Below are positions 44,216 through 52,668 of a stretch of 64,000 nucleotides of DNA, in pieces; position 1 is the first letter of the stretch; the number at the start of each line of letters is the position of its first letter. The stretch lies in assembly GCA_034506395.1 (NCBI GenBank), contig JAPDPQ010000006.1:1-64000 (forward strand), in the 5' to 3' direction. The DNA comes from a candidate division KSB1 bacterium (GTDB lineage: Bacteria > Zhuqueibacterota > Zhuqueibacteria > Thermofontimicrobiales > Thermofontimicrobiaceae). Below the pieces are notes generated by a model, which searched no databases, was not told the origin of the DNA, and saw only the letters and a list, made by a program, of their open reading frames with translations. The position numbers and the translations under genes are program-made.

Positions 44216-44979
44216 TTTGCCTGCTCGGTGTCAAAATAGATGTAGTAACGGCAGCAGATCTCATTAAAGATATTCATCAACTGATAGAGACAAAAACCAG
44301 ATCGGCGGTCTTCTATGTAAATCCAGATTGTCTCAATAAAGCTTATATCGACGACGATTATCGAAGCATCTTAAACGCAGCGGATCTGGTCTATGCCGAC
44401 GGCGTCGGGGTGGTAATCGCTGCTCGTCTGGCTCGCCAGTATTTGCCAGATCGAATCACAGCGATTGATATTTTTCACGATCTCTGTCATACATGGGCAC
44501 AGCAAGGGATTCAGCTGTTTTTGCTTGGCAGCAATGATAAGAGTAACGAACTGGCCTGCTCTCGATTACAAGCCGCTCATCCACAATTAAAGATCGTCGG
44601 ACATCATCATGGATATTTTCACTGGGATTCGGATCTAAATCAACGAGTGATTGAGCAGATCAACTGCAGTGAGCCAGATGTGCTTCTGGTCGGCTTTGGT
44701 GCACCACACCAGGAAAAATGGATCGCAAAACACATGGATCAGTTGAATGTTCGCCTCTGTTGGGGAGTCGGCGGCTTATTTGATCTTCTCTCTGGCAATC
44801 TTAAGCGAGGGCCAGCGTTATTTCATCAGCACCATCTGGAGTGGTTTTGTCGGCTGATGATCACCCCAGGAAAAGTGTGGAAGCGTTACCTGATCGGTGG
44901 ACCTCAGTTTTTTATGAGGGTAATCTTATTTGAGCATCTGAACCGAACAAAGCGCGCTAAAAAGCTTGGCGTAATTTAA
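44194..44979 (+). CDS. WecG/TagA/CpsF-family glycosyltransferase (GT26)
   Basis: The 261-residue protein shows LLGVKIDVVTAADLIKDI, the catalytic-region FYVNPDCLNKAYIDDDY, AADLVYADGVGVVIAARL, and later VGFGAPHQEKWI and CWGVGGLFDLLSG. The family transfers N-acetylmannosaminuronic acid, ManNAc or similar sugars to the lipid carrier-linked first sugar. The ATG at 44194 is preferred over 44179 because GGGGGATCA lies six bases upstream. It overlaps the GT9 gene by 22 bp. Confidence 0.9.
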   Translation: MEQSRKLICLLGVKIDVVTAADLIKDIHQLIETKTRSAVFYVNPDCLNKAYIDDDYRSILNAADLVYADGVGVVIAARLARQYLPDRITAIDIFHDLCHTWAQQGIQLFLLGSNDKSNELACSRLQAAHPQLKIVGHHHGYFHWDSDLNQRVIEQINCSEPDVLLVGFGAPHQEKWIAKHMDQLNVRLCWGVGGLFDLLSGNLKRGPALFHQHHLEWFCRLMITPGKVWKRYLIGGPQFFMRVILFEHLNRTKRAKKLGVI

Positions 44980-45070
44980 GGAAGTCTCATTCATGATATC
45001 GGTAATTAAAAAGGCCTGTAAAGCTATTTTCCCAAATTTTCTTTTTCCACCAGTTCGAAGGTGATATTTC

Positions 45071-45656
45071 TTGTTTTTAAAAGTCACCTATCGGATCTTT
45101 GGTCGAAAGCCAGTTCACGGAGAAACTGCTAAAGCCAAAAGCCGACGGCTCAAAGAAGGGTTTTTTGAAAAATACTGTCAGGGCAAAGGCATTGACATCG
45201 GCTATGGTGGAGATCTTTTAGCTGAAAACTGCCAAGGCTGGGACTTTGAACATGGTGATGCTCACTATCTCAAAGGCATCAAAGATCAGCAATTTGACTT
45301 TGTCTATTCTTCGCATACGATAGAGCATTTAGCTCAGCCAGCCACAGCATTGAAAAACTGGTGGCGTGTCTTGAAAACTGGCGGGTTCATGATCCTATAT
45401 CTGCCGCATCGTGATCTATATGAAAAAAAAACTGACACTACCATCACGTTGGAATTCAGATCACAAGCATTTCTTTCTATTAGATCGTGATGAGCCGCCA
45501 GACACATTGGGAATTGTCCCGCTTATCAGGAGAACGCTTAAGAATTACGAAATAGTAGCGCAGCGCATTTGCGATGATGGCCATCAAATTACAGATCCTT
45601 ATCAACATAGCGATGGGGAATATTCCATAGAAATCGTGATTAAAAAATCAGCATAA
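45071..45656 (+). pseudogene. Class I SAM methyltransferase with a +1 frame break at a run of nine A
   Basis: The first part (TTG start at 45071, with GAAGGTGAT six bases upstream) holds the SAM-binding motif GIDIGYGGD, then DFVYSSHTIEHL and LKTGGFMILYLPHRDLYEKK. The remainder of the family's sequence (LTLPSRWNSDHKHFF, LIRRTLKNYEIVAQRI) continues in another frame up to 45656. The break falls in nine A at 45423-45431. Removing one A would give one continuous protein of about 195 residues. It may be a sequencing or assembly error, a real mutation, or a site of polymerase slippage that lets some full product form. Confidence 0.78.
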
Positions 45657-45669
45657 TTTAGGAGAAACA

Positions 45670-46404
45670 ATGATCCAGATTTTGGTCGAACAAAATGCCC
45701 CAGAGATCAGGCAACTATTGGAGCTATTAACAAAAATTCCTGAGCCAATGTGCTCCAGTCCCCAGCCAGAATTTTTATACGCTCTTGCCAAATCCGTTCC
45801 CGCTGATGGGACAATTGTGGAGATTGGGACGTGCGCTGGCAAATCTCTCATCAGCATGGCAATGGCGAGACGAGCCATCAATGGCACTCCAGTTCATTCC
45901 ATCGATATTGAAAAGCATCCCCTTATCGATAATTACATAGATGCTGCTGGTGTGCGAGACTGGACGGATTTGATTATCGGTGAATCGACAAAGGTTGCTC
46001 AGCACTGGTCTCACGCTATCGACTTGCTTTTCATTGATGGCGATCATCGATATATAGGCGTAAAGAGAGACATTCTGGCCTGGCAAAAATGGGTGAAGAT
46101 GAATGGGATGGTGGCATTTCATGATTATGGTGATGGAACTGGAGTTCCCCGGGCGATCCATAAAAAGATTCTCAATAGACCATGGATGTGGCAAGTAATT
46201 AGCGATCGAGAATATGGCAGTATTTTTGTGATAAAACGACTCATCCCAGCTTTGGAAGATCGAGAATCAAAGTGGCATGAACAAAATTTGTGGTGGTTTT
46301 ATTTTAGAAAGAAGATTTCAAAAAATATTCTAATCCAAAAATTGTGCCGATTTATTCAAAACCAAATTGATATTAAAAAATGGAATTCAATATTACTTAG
46401 TTAA
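45670..46404 (+). CDS. Class I SAM-dependent methyltransferase (Methyltransf_24 type)
   Basis: The 244-residue protein has a SAM site GTIVEIGTCAGKSLISMAMA (about 55-74) and HAIDLLFIDGDHRYIGVKRD, with the acidic IDGDH motif typical of the CmcI/cephalosporin hydroxylase-like and Methyltransf_24 groups. It would methylate a sugar hydroxyl or carboxyl of the EPS unit. AGGAGA precedes the ATG at 45670. It lies right after the broken methyltransferase gene. Confidence 0.82.
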   Translation: MIQILVEQNAPEIRQLLELLTKIPEPMCSSPQPEFLYALAKSVPADGTIVEIGTCAGKSLISMAMARRAINGTPVHSIDIEKHPLIDNYIDAAGVRDWTDLIIGESTKVAQHWSHAIDLLFIDGDHRYIGVKRDILAWQKWVKMNGMVAFHDYGDGTGVPRAIHKKILNRPWMWQVISDREYGSIFVIKRLIPALEDRESKWHEQNLWWFYFRKKISKNILIQKLCRFIQNQIDIKKWNSILLS

Positions 46405-46599
46405 ACACGATATTCATCTGGAATTCATCAAAATATCGTTGCTTATGATAGTAACATTATAACTCTTGATTGCTGCATCTCTTAACTTGTTATTTATTAG
46501 AACTAATGAAAGACCTGTATTCGCACGGATGACATTCACATAGCCGTCAATTGATCATTTTGGAGAGACTTCTGATTCATTGGAATTGGAGAAAAGAAA

Positions 46600-47730
46600 T
46601 TGGATAAGCTGCCAAAATCGAAAAAAATCTTATATTATTTGATATACCTTTCAGTGCTTCTAGTAATAACACTAATGCTTGGAGAAACTTATGTACGTTT
46701 ATTTTCGAGGCAAGGATATTTGACTCCGAACATTCAGAAAAAAAACTCTTTACAATATGTCCCTTCGCTTTATGCAAGGCATTTATTTCCAGAACAAGAG
46801 CAAACAATTAAAGGAGCATACAATAATATTTTGCACATTTCAAATAAAGGGTATAGAGGAAATGACTTTAAATTTGAAAAGGATAGCAATGTTACTCGGA
46901 TTATCATTTATGGTGGGTCGGCCGTTTTTGATCAAGCCGCTACGGAAGGAAAGGATTGGCCGCACCTGGTAGAAAAATTGCTAAACGAACGTGGTTTTTC
47001 AGTAGAAGTAATAAACGCTGGAATCCCTGGTCATACATCCATTGATTCTTTTGAAAGATTATTCTTAGAAGGTCATTTATTTGACCCTGACTATGTAGCT
47101 GTATATAATGCTTGGAATGATATTAAGTATTTCAAAACAAAAAAACCACTTTTGAGAATTTATAAGCCCTATGATGAATCTCAAGATCCATTTCAAAATT
47201 ATCAAGGATGGTTGGATAGGTTCCTATGTGAACATTCGCAGTTTTATGTTCGCGTTCGCAATCGTTACTTTCGATGGAAATTGAATATTGATACTGAAGG
47301 AGTAAAGAAAAAAGTATCCCTTTCATCAGAATTTTATGAAATAGGCTTGCGTCAATATAAACTAAATATGGAAATGTTTGTGGATTGTGCCAGAAATATT
47401 GGTGCAACTCCAATATTAATTACTCAGGCTCGCTTAGTTTCTAAGGACAATACAGCAGCGGATCGAAATAAGATCATTTATGAATACACAGAGTTGACTC
47501 ATGAAGCTTTATTAAAGGCATTTGAGCAATGCGATCAAATATTATATCAAGTAGCAAAAGAAAAGGAAGTTCATATTATTGATGCTTCAAAGGCAATGAC
47601 TGGAAAAAGCGATTTTTTCATCGATCACGTTCATCTGACTCCAAAAGGCTCAAGCATGATCGCCGAAATTGTGGCCCAGAATATGACAGGAATCATGACA
47701 TCCGATATGAATATCACAAGAAAAAAGTAA
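46600..47730 (+). CDS. Membrane-anchored SGNH/GDSL hydrolase
   Basis: The 376-residue protein (TTG start, GGAG about ten bases upstream) has one N-terminal membrane segment (YYLIYLSVLLVITLMLGET). The hydrolase domain has block I IIYGGSAVFDQAATEG, where Ser in GGSA takes the nucleophile place. Next are INAGIPGHTSIDSFE (block II Gly), AVYNAWNDIKYF (block III Asn) and a terminal FIDHVHLTPKGSSMIAE with the Asp-x-x-His pair. Such proteins add or remove acyl groups on exported polysaccharides. It probably faces the periplasm and edits the EPS. Confidence 0.82.
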   Translation: MDKLPKSKKILYYLIYLSVLLVITLMLGETYVRLFSRQGYLTPNIQKKNSLQYVPSLYARHLFPEQEQTIKGAYNNILHISNKGYRGNDFKFEKDSNVTRIIIYGGSAVFDQAATEGKDWPHLVEKLLNERGFSVEVINAGIPGHTSIDSFERLFLEGHLFDPDYVAVYNAWNDIKYFKTKKPLLRIYKPYDESQDPFQNYQGWLDRFLCEHSQFYVRVRNRYFRWKLNIDTEGVKKKVSLSSEFYEIGLRQYKLNMEMFVDCARNIGATPILITQARLVSKDNTAADRNKIIYEYTELTHEALLKAFEQCDQILYQVAKEKEVHIIDASKAMTGKSDFFIDHVHLTPKGSSMIAEIVAQNMTGIMTSDMNITRKK

Positions 47731-47811
47731 GTTAAATGACGCTGCATTATCAAGGTGAAATCGGAAAACCAAACATAGGTATCCTTTTAAATTTAGGTAT
47801 TAATGTGAGAG

Positions 47812-48849
47812 ATGAATATGTCCAAATTTTCTTATCCCTTGATCGGCTTCGTTATTATTTTATTTTTCTTTTTTCCATCATGTCATAAAAAGAACCCCTC
47901 TGAGCCTTCGCAATCCAATATGTGGGTGGCTATCAATCATGGCTTGAACAATTTGCAGATCCGAGACATCGCCATTGATCCATCAAATTCTAAAATCATC
48001 TATGTTGGCACCCCTGAAGGTGTGTTTCGAACTGATGACGCAGGGAAAAATTGGAAGCTTAAAAATAATGGCTTAACATATCGAGATATAACCGATCTCG
48101 AAATCATTTCAAACGAATTTGCGATAATTTTATCTGCTACCTGGGGCGGCGGGGTGTTTATCAGCGAAAATGCTGGCGAATCTTGGACAGCTATGAACAA
48201 CGGTCTGGCTGATCCAAGAGTTTCCGTGATCATCGCCACTACTGATATAAATCCGATGTTCTATGCGGGAACAGAAACTGGGTTGTTTAACTCAAAAGGG
48301 AAATATGAAAAATGGAATAAAATCGAAATTGCGGGCGGCGCAGGACCAATTACAAGTATCTGCATTAACGGAAATGAGCCATCGGTTATTTATATTGGAG
48401 CAAAATATCTGGGATTATTTCAAACCAATGACGCGGGTTTAAGCTGGGTTCAAAAAAATATTGGATTACCAAATACAGCCGAATCTGGATTTGCCACACC
48501 GACCGATATTCAAATTAATCCCTATAATGATCAGCATCTTTTTTTAGCAGCGGGTTGGTCTGGGCTTTTCGTAAGCTATGATGGAGCGCTTAGCTGGCAA
48601 AAAATAGCGACATTTCCCTCTGGCTATTATTTAAGAACAATTGCTATCGATTTTAATAAAGCAGAAAATATTTATGTTGGCACTACTGAAGGGATTCTCT
48701 ATTCAAAAAACGCTAATTTAGATTGGATTAGTTTCAATGATGGTCTCACCACCCTGGATGTCCGAGCCATTGCAATTGATCCAAAAGATACCCGAATAAT
48801 CTATGCTGGGACCATGGGCGGAGGGGTGTTTAAATATGTTAGAGAATAG
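47812..48849 (+). CDS. Lipoprotein beta-propeller with BNR/YCF48-like repeats
   Basis: The 345-residue protein has a lipoprotein signal ending at Cys24 (IILFFFFPSC). Six or seven repeats follow with the Asp-box style core (S/T)xDxGxxW: TDDAGKNWKL, SENAGESWTAM, TNDAGLSWVQ, SYDGALSWQK. Each repeat has an IAIDPxxxxIIYxGT strand, the whole forming a six- or seven-bladed propeller like sortilin or photosystem assembly factor YCF48. No catalytic sialidase residues were seen. Placed inside the EPS locus, it may be a polysaccharide-binding or assembly factor in the cell envelope. Confidence 0.8.
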   Translation: MNMSKFSYPLIGFVIILFFFFPSCHKKNPSEPSQSNMWVAINHGLNNLQIRDIAIDPSNSKIIYVGTPEGVFRTDDAGKNWKLKNNGLTYRDITDLEIISNEFAIILSATWGGGVFISENAGESWTAMNNGLADPRVSVIIATTDINPMFYAGTETGLFNSKGKYEKWNKIEIAGGAGPITSICINGNEPSVIYIGAKYLGLFQTNDAGLSWVQKNIGLPNTAESGFATPTDIQINPYNDQHLFLAAGWSGLFVSYDGALSWQKIATFPSGYYLRTIAIDFNKAENIYVGTTEGILYSKNANLDWISFNDGLTTLDVRAIAIDPKDTRIIYAGTMGGGVFKYVRE

Positions 48850-50110
48850 GCGGTGGTTAATAGTCATTTTTATTTTTGCGCTCATTATACGCATCTTTTT
48901 CATACTTTTTTGGTTACAAGAGAGGCTCTATTGGGACGACGAATTTGCCTACGATCGCTTAGCTACGCAACTGATCGAAAAGCATTGCTATCAAAATGAA
49001 GAGGGCAAGCCTACTGCCTTTCGACCACCAGCTTACCCGCTGTTTCTGGCCTTAAACTATCTCCTTTGGGGGCGGCATTTCTGGGCAGCGCGAATGTTTC
49101 AGGCATTTATCGATTGCCTGACACTAGTTCTGGTTTATTTAATCGCCAAACGAATTTTTAACCCAAAAACTGCTGTCCTCTCTGCTTCTATTTACAGCTT
49201 TTATCCGCTACTTATTTACACCGCCAGTACCTTCTTTCCCACCACGCTTTCGATCTTTCTATTGGCATTGTTCATCTATTTATTGGTGAGCACCCGTCAA
49301 CAAAGATCATTCTGGAAGCTGATGTTCATTGGTATCATTGCAGGATTAAGTGTACTGACAGTGCCAACATTTTTAGCATTCATATTTCTGGCATTAGGCT
49401 GGTTATATTTTGATCTCAGAGAAGTCGATCCGAGAAGATTTTTTCCCATCGGAATTATGGTCATTTTTATGACATTCACCATGCTTCCCTGGCTGATCAG
49501 AAACTATTGTGTATTTAACCAGCCATTTGTCCTTTCAACCAATAGCGGATACAATTTCTGGATGGGAAATAATACCTGGGCCACCCCGACAACGGGAAAC
49601 AGCATTCGGTATCCTGATTACTTAGCTAAGGAACTAACTCAGGCAAAATCTGAAGTGGAACAGGAAAAAATATTTTATCAGGATGCGCTTCAATATATCA
49701 AAAAAAATCCTGGCAAATTCATTTTGCTAACATTTAAAAAAGCAGTGAACCTATGGCAGCTTTATCCCACGCCGACCACGGGCTATAAAATGATGGATAG
49801 GCTATCGAAGCTGATGAGCGTTCTCAGTTATGGTCCTATTTTATTATTTGCAATTTTCGGCTTGATAATTTCCTGGCGGGACAGAAAAGAGTACACCTTG
49901 CTCTTTGTTTTATTATTTGTCTCCTTTACCATCAGCTATGCTTTTTTTATCACCAAAACCCGCTTTCGTCTGCCGCTGGATCCGTATTTGATCATGCTGG
50001 CCAGCTTTGCAATTGCAGAGCTTGGGAGAAAGAAAAAAAATATAAAATTATCTTTGCAAAGGAGCTTTTCCAGGGAGACTGTAAGAAATCATTTAGAACA
50101 TCGCCAGTAA
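48836..50110 (+). CDS. GT39/PMT-2-type membrane glycosyltransferase
   Basis: About 424 residues and ten or more membrane helices. The first periplasmic loop carries WDDEFAYDRLA (Asp34, Asp35, Glu36), the acidic motif of ArnT and protein O-mannosyltransferases that use polyprenyl-phosphate sugars. The start at 48836 follows GGAGGGG by about nine bases and overlaps the propeller gene by 14 bp. It probably transfers a sugar from a lipid monophosphate donor onto EPS, a lipid or a protein outside the membrane. The UbiA-type gene downstream may feed it a donor. Confidence 0.83.
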   Translation: MLENRRWLIVIFIFALIIRIFFILFWLQERLYWDDEFAYDRLATQLIEKHCYQNEEGKPTAFRPPAYPLFLALNYLLWGRHFWAARMFQAFIDCLTLVLVYLIAKRIFNPKTAVLSASIYSFYPLLIYTASTFFPTTLSIFLLALFIYLLVSTRQQRSFWKLMFIGIIAGLSVLTVPTFLAFIFLALGWLYFDLREVDPRRFFPIGIMVIFMTFTMLPWLIRNYCVFNQPFVLSTNSGYNFWMGNNTWATPTTGNSIRYPDYLAKELTQAKSEVEQEKIFYQDALQYIKKNPGKFILLTFKKAVNLWQLYPTPTTGYKMMDRLSKLMSVLSYGPILLFAIFGLIISWRDRKEYTLLFVLLFVSFTISYAFFITKTRFRLPLDPYLIMLASFAIAELGRKKKNIKLSLQRSFSRETVRNHLEHRQ

Positions 50111-50196
50111 TTCCCAAGTCATAACCCATGCGATTAGCTTTTAAAATTTTATAAAAAACATTCTATCGCAGCCGGAGGGGATTCCCATTTTCTGCT

Positions 50197-51069
50197 ATGT
50201 TTCGAGCAATCTTAAGAACATTACGCCCCCACCAGTGGACCAAAAACTTCCTGCTGTTCGCAGGTCTAATTTTTTCGCATCGTCTATTTTCGTTGGTATT
50301 ATTCACAAGGACCTTGGCTGCATTCGGAATCTTTTGTTTGATCAGCGGGGCAATTTATATCATCAATGATCTGATCGATCTGAAAAAAGATCAGCAACAT
50401 CCATTGAAGCGATTACGGCCGATTGCATCGGGCAAAATATCACCGCGCACAGCCAAACGATTGGCCGGCGTATTGCTAGTGATCAGCCTGCTATTGGCCT
50501 ATCGGTTGGACAGAAGCTTCTGGCTGGTCTGCGCTGGCTATGCCGGGTTGATGATCGGCTATTCGATTTATTTAAAGCAGATCGCCATCCTGGATGTGAT
50601 CATCATTGCCATTGGGTTTGTGCTGCGAGCCGTGGCCGGGGCCGTCGTGATTGCGGTGAGCATTTCGCCGTGGCTGCTGGTGTGCACCCTATTTCTGTCG
50701 CTGTTTCTGGTACTATCCAAGCGCCGGCATGAGCTGGTACTATTGGGCAAAGAGGCTAACCATCACCGGCAGAGCCTCTCGCAATACAGCCCGTATCTGC
50801 TGGATCAGATGATCTCCGTGGTGACCGGCTCAACGTTGATCGCTTATGCGCTCTATACCCTGGCGCCGCGCACCACGGCGCTGGTCGGGTCCAGCTATTT
50901 GATTGTAACGATTCCGTTCGTCATTTTTGGGATTTTTCGTTATCTCTACTTGGTGTACGAAGGCAGCCAGGGCGGCAATCCGGAGATCGCGATTTTTTCA
51001 GACCAGCTGTTGGTGGTCGATGTGGTGTTGTGGGTTGTAGTGGTGGTAGTGATTCTGTATTTGTTTTAA
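50197..51069 (+). CDS. UbiA-family prenyltransferase, decaprenyl-phosphate phosphoribosyltransferase-like
   Basis: The 290-residue membrane protein has nine helices and begins LRTLRPHQWTKNFLLFAGLI, a pattern shared with the DPPR-synthase subgroup (UbiA of mycobacteria). The first metal motif is INDLIDLKKDQQHPLKRLRP (Asn57, Asp58, Asp61, Asp65, His68). The subgroup puts ribose-5-phosphate on polyprenyl phosphate, leading to lipid-linked arabinose or ribose. Other UbiA enzymes make quinones or hemes, but the HPLKRLRP pattern and the EPS context favour the DPPR-like role. No partner epimerase genes (DprE1/E2) are in the window. Confidence 0.8.
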   Translation: MFRAILRTLRPHQWTKNFLLFAGLIFSHRLFSLVLFTRTLAAFGIFCLISGAIYIINDLIDLKKDQQHPLKRLRPIASGKISPRTAKRLAGVLLVISLLLAYRLDRSFWLVCAGYAGLMIGYSIYLKQIAILDVIIIAIGFVLRAVAGAVVIAVSISPWLLVCTLFLSLFLVLSKRRHELVLLGKEANHHRQSLSQYSPYLLDQMISVVTGSTLIAYALYTLAPRTTALVGSSYLIVTIPFVIFGIFRYLYLVYEGSQGGNPEIAIFSDQLLVVDVVLWVVVVVVILYLF

Positions 51070-51180
51070 GGCAAATTGGCAATTGGGTAATCAGGTGATG
51101 AGGTAAGGAGGCAATTAAGTAACTGGGTAATTGGGTGATTGGGGAATTAGGTAATTTCGTCATTAGTTAAATAGGATACT
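51070..51180. repeat. Degenerate tandem 8-bp repeat array (GGGTAATT family)
   Basis: Directly after the UbiA stop codon come about thirteen 8-bp units in constant phase apart from one 7-bp unit: GGGTAATC, AGGTGATG, AGGTAAGG, AGGCAATT, AAGTAACT, GGGTAATT, GGGTGATT, GGGGAATT, AGGTAATT and so on. On the minus strand the unit reads AATTACCC. The same unit, in that orientation, makes up the signal-peptide region of the tricorn gene at 58865-58936. Confidence 0.88.
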
Positions 51181-51219
51181 GTGGTAAAAGCGAAATCAGG
51201 TAATTTGAGTCTGAGCATT

Positions 51220-51275
51220 GAAAGCTGAAAGCGAAAAGCCAAAAGCGAAGAGCGAATGGCCAAAAGCGAAACATT
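51220..51275. repeat. Degenerate tandem 7-bp repeat array (AAAAGCG family)
   Basis: Eight consecutive 7-bp units: GAAAGCT, GAAAGCG, AAAAGCC, AAAAGCG, AAGAGCG, AATGGCC, AAAAGCG, AAACATT. The array ends 17 bp before the DUF362 start codon and follows the 8-bp array after a 39-bp spacer, so two unrelated simple repeats share one short intergenic region. Confidence 0.85.
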
Positions 51276-51292
51276 GAAGGAAAATCTTATCT

Positions 51293-52369
51293 ATGACAAA
51301 AACCAAAGTCGCTGTTTTAAAAACCTCACCATCAACCATTTTAGATGATTATCAAAAATTATTCCATTTGGCGGAGTATCAAAAATTTATTTCCAGAGAA
51401 AACGATACGCTGATTAAGCTTAATTTGTCTTGGACCAAATATTTTCCAGCCTGTTCCTCGCAACCATGGCAGGTCGAGGGCGTGATCAAAACCCTATTAG
51501 CAGATGGATTTCAGAAGCAAAAACTTTTGCCAGTTGAAAATAAGACTGTAGTAACCAATCCCCATAAGGGCGTGCGCAACAATCGCTGGCTGCCAGTGCT
51601 GGAAAAATACGGCCTTTCGTTCACTGCATTGCCCGAGGTCGAGTGGATGGTCTATCAGTTTAAGACGAAACTCCTGCGACTTAACCAGATCTTCCCTGAG
51701 GGCATCGAAATTCCCAAGATGTATGTGGGCAAAAACGTGATCCATCTGCCAACTGTAAAGACCCACGGTCATTCCATCACCACTGGGGCGATTAAAAATG
51801 CGTTCGGTGGATTATTGAAGGAGGTGCGTCATTATGCTCATAAATACATCCACGAGGTGCTAGTCGATCTGGTGATGATGCAAAAGGAGCTGCACCCTGG
51901 CATTTTTGCGGTGATGGATGGTACGGTTGCTGGGGATGGCGCCGGTCCGAGAACGATGAACCCGAAAATTAAAAATTATCTGCTTGCCAGTGCTGATTCA
52001 GTTGCCATTGACGCGATAGCTGCGAAAATGATGGGCTTTGATCCACTTAAAATTCCGTACCTAAAGATCTGCCACGACATGAAGCTGGGCGTCGCCGATC
52101 CGCGCGAGATTGAGATAATTGGGGAGGATATCTCTCATATAAATTTCGGTTTTCATACCAAAAGGAGCTTTGTAATCTGGGGCGATCAGATGCTTCGGTT
52201 GGGACCATTGCGTTTTCTGGAGAAGATCGCGCTGCACTCGCCATTGGTGGTCTGGGCGCCGTTGGCATCCAATATCTATCATGATTGGCTCTGGTATCCC
52301 TTGATCGGCCGAAATCGCATTCGCAAATTCATGAACACAGAGTGGGGAAAATTGTTTTCGAAATATTAG
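51293..52369 (+). CDS. DUF362 family protein
   Basis: The 358-residue protein has the DUF362 layout: an N-terminal part with LIKLNLSWTKYFPACSSQPW, central VIHLPTVKTHGHSITTGAIK then NAFGG, and FAVMDGTVAGDGAGPRTMNP, with SADSVAIDAIAAKMMGFDP near the end. No ferredoxin domain is attached, unlike some members. The family's biochemical role is uncertain; members are often found near iron-sulfur or radical-SAM enzymes. It stands between the EPS locus and the secreted protease genes. AAGGAAAATC upstream could be its ribosome-binding site. Confidence 0.82.
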   Translation: MTKTKVAVLKTSPSTILDDYQKLFHLAEYQKFISRENDTLIKLNLSWTKYFPACSSQPWQVEGVIKTLLADGFQKQKLLPVENKTVVTNPHKGVRNNRWLPVLEKYGLSFTALPEVEWMVYQFKTKLLRLNQIFPEGIEIPKMYVGKNVIHLPTVKTHGHSITTGAIKNAFGGLLKEVRHYAHKYIHEVLVDLVMMQKELHPGIFAVMDGTVAGDGAGPRTMNPKIKNYLLASADSVAIDAIAAKMMGFDPLKIPYLKICHDMKLGVADPREIEIIGEDISHINFGFHTKRSFVIWGDQMLRLGPLRFLEKIALHSPLVVWAPLASNIYHDWLWYPLIGRNRIRKFMNTEWGKLFSKY

Positions 52370-52445
52370 AGCAATAACAAAGTTCAGTGATTTGATTATC
52401 TATTGCCCGCAGAACGAATATTGTGCTGAGCCGAAAAGAAATTCT

Positions 52446-52640
52446 GGGCTTCAGCTTAAATTCTCTTTAAATTTGATTCAGTCGGTTCTTCTGAAGGGAT
52501 ACTTTCGTCAGCCATTCAGAAGATTTGTGTTTCAGCCCAGATTCTCTCTAATTACTTGATTCGGTCCCTTCTTCAGAACGGACACTTTCATAAGCTAGTG
52601 GGAAGTTTTGGGCTTTAGCCCATTCTATTAATCATTTTGC
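52446..52640. repeat. Degenerate 80-bp tandem repeats upstream of the C25 peptidase gene
   Basis: Within the 299-bp gap 52370-52668 a unit of about 80 bp recurs: GGGCTTCAGCTTAAATTCTC starting near 52446, TTTCAGCCCAGATTCTCTC near 52530 and GGGCTTTAGCCCATTCT near 52610. Between them similar blocks (TTGATTCAGTCGGTTCTTCT and TTGATTCGGTCCCTTCTTCA, then ACTTTCGTCAGC / ACTTTCATAAGC) keep order and spacing. GGGCTTTAGCCC is itself palindromic. They are probably decayed copies of a short element. Confidence 0.72.
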
Positions 52641-52668
52641 CATTGATTTATATCACAACCAAATTGCA

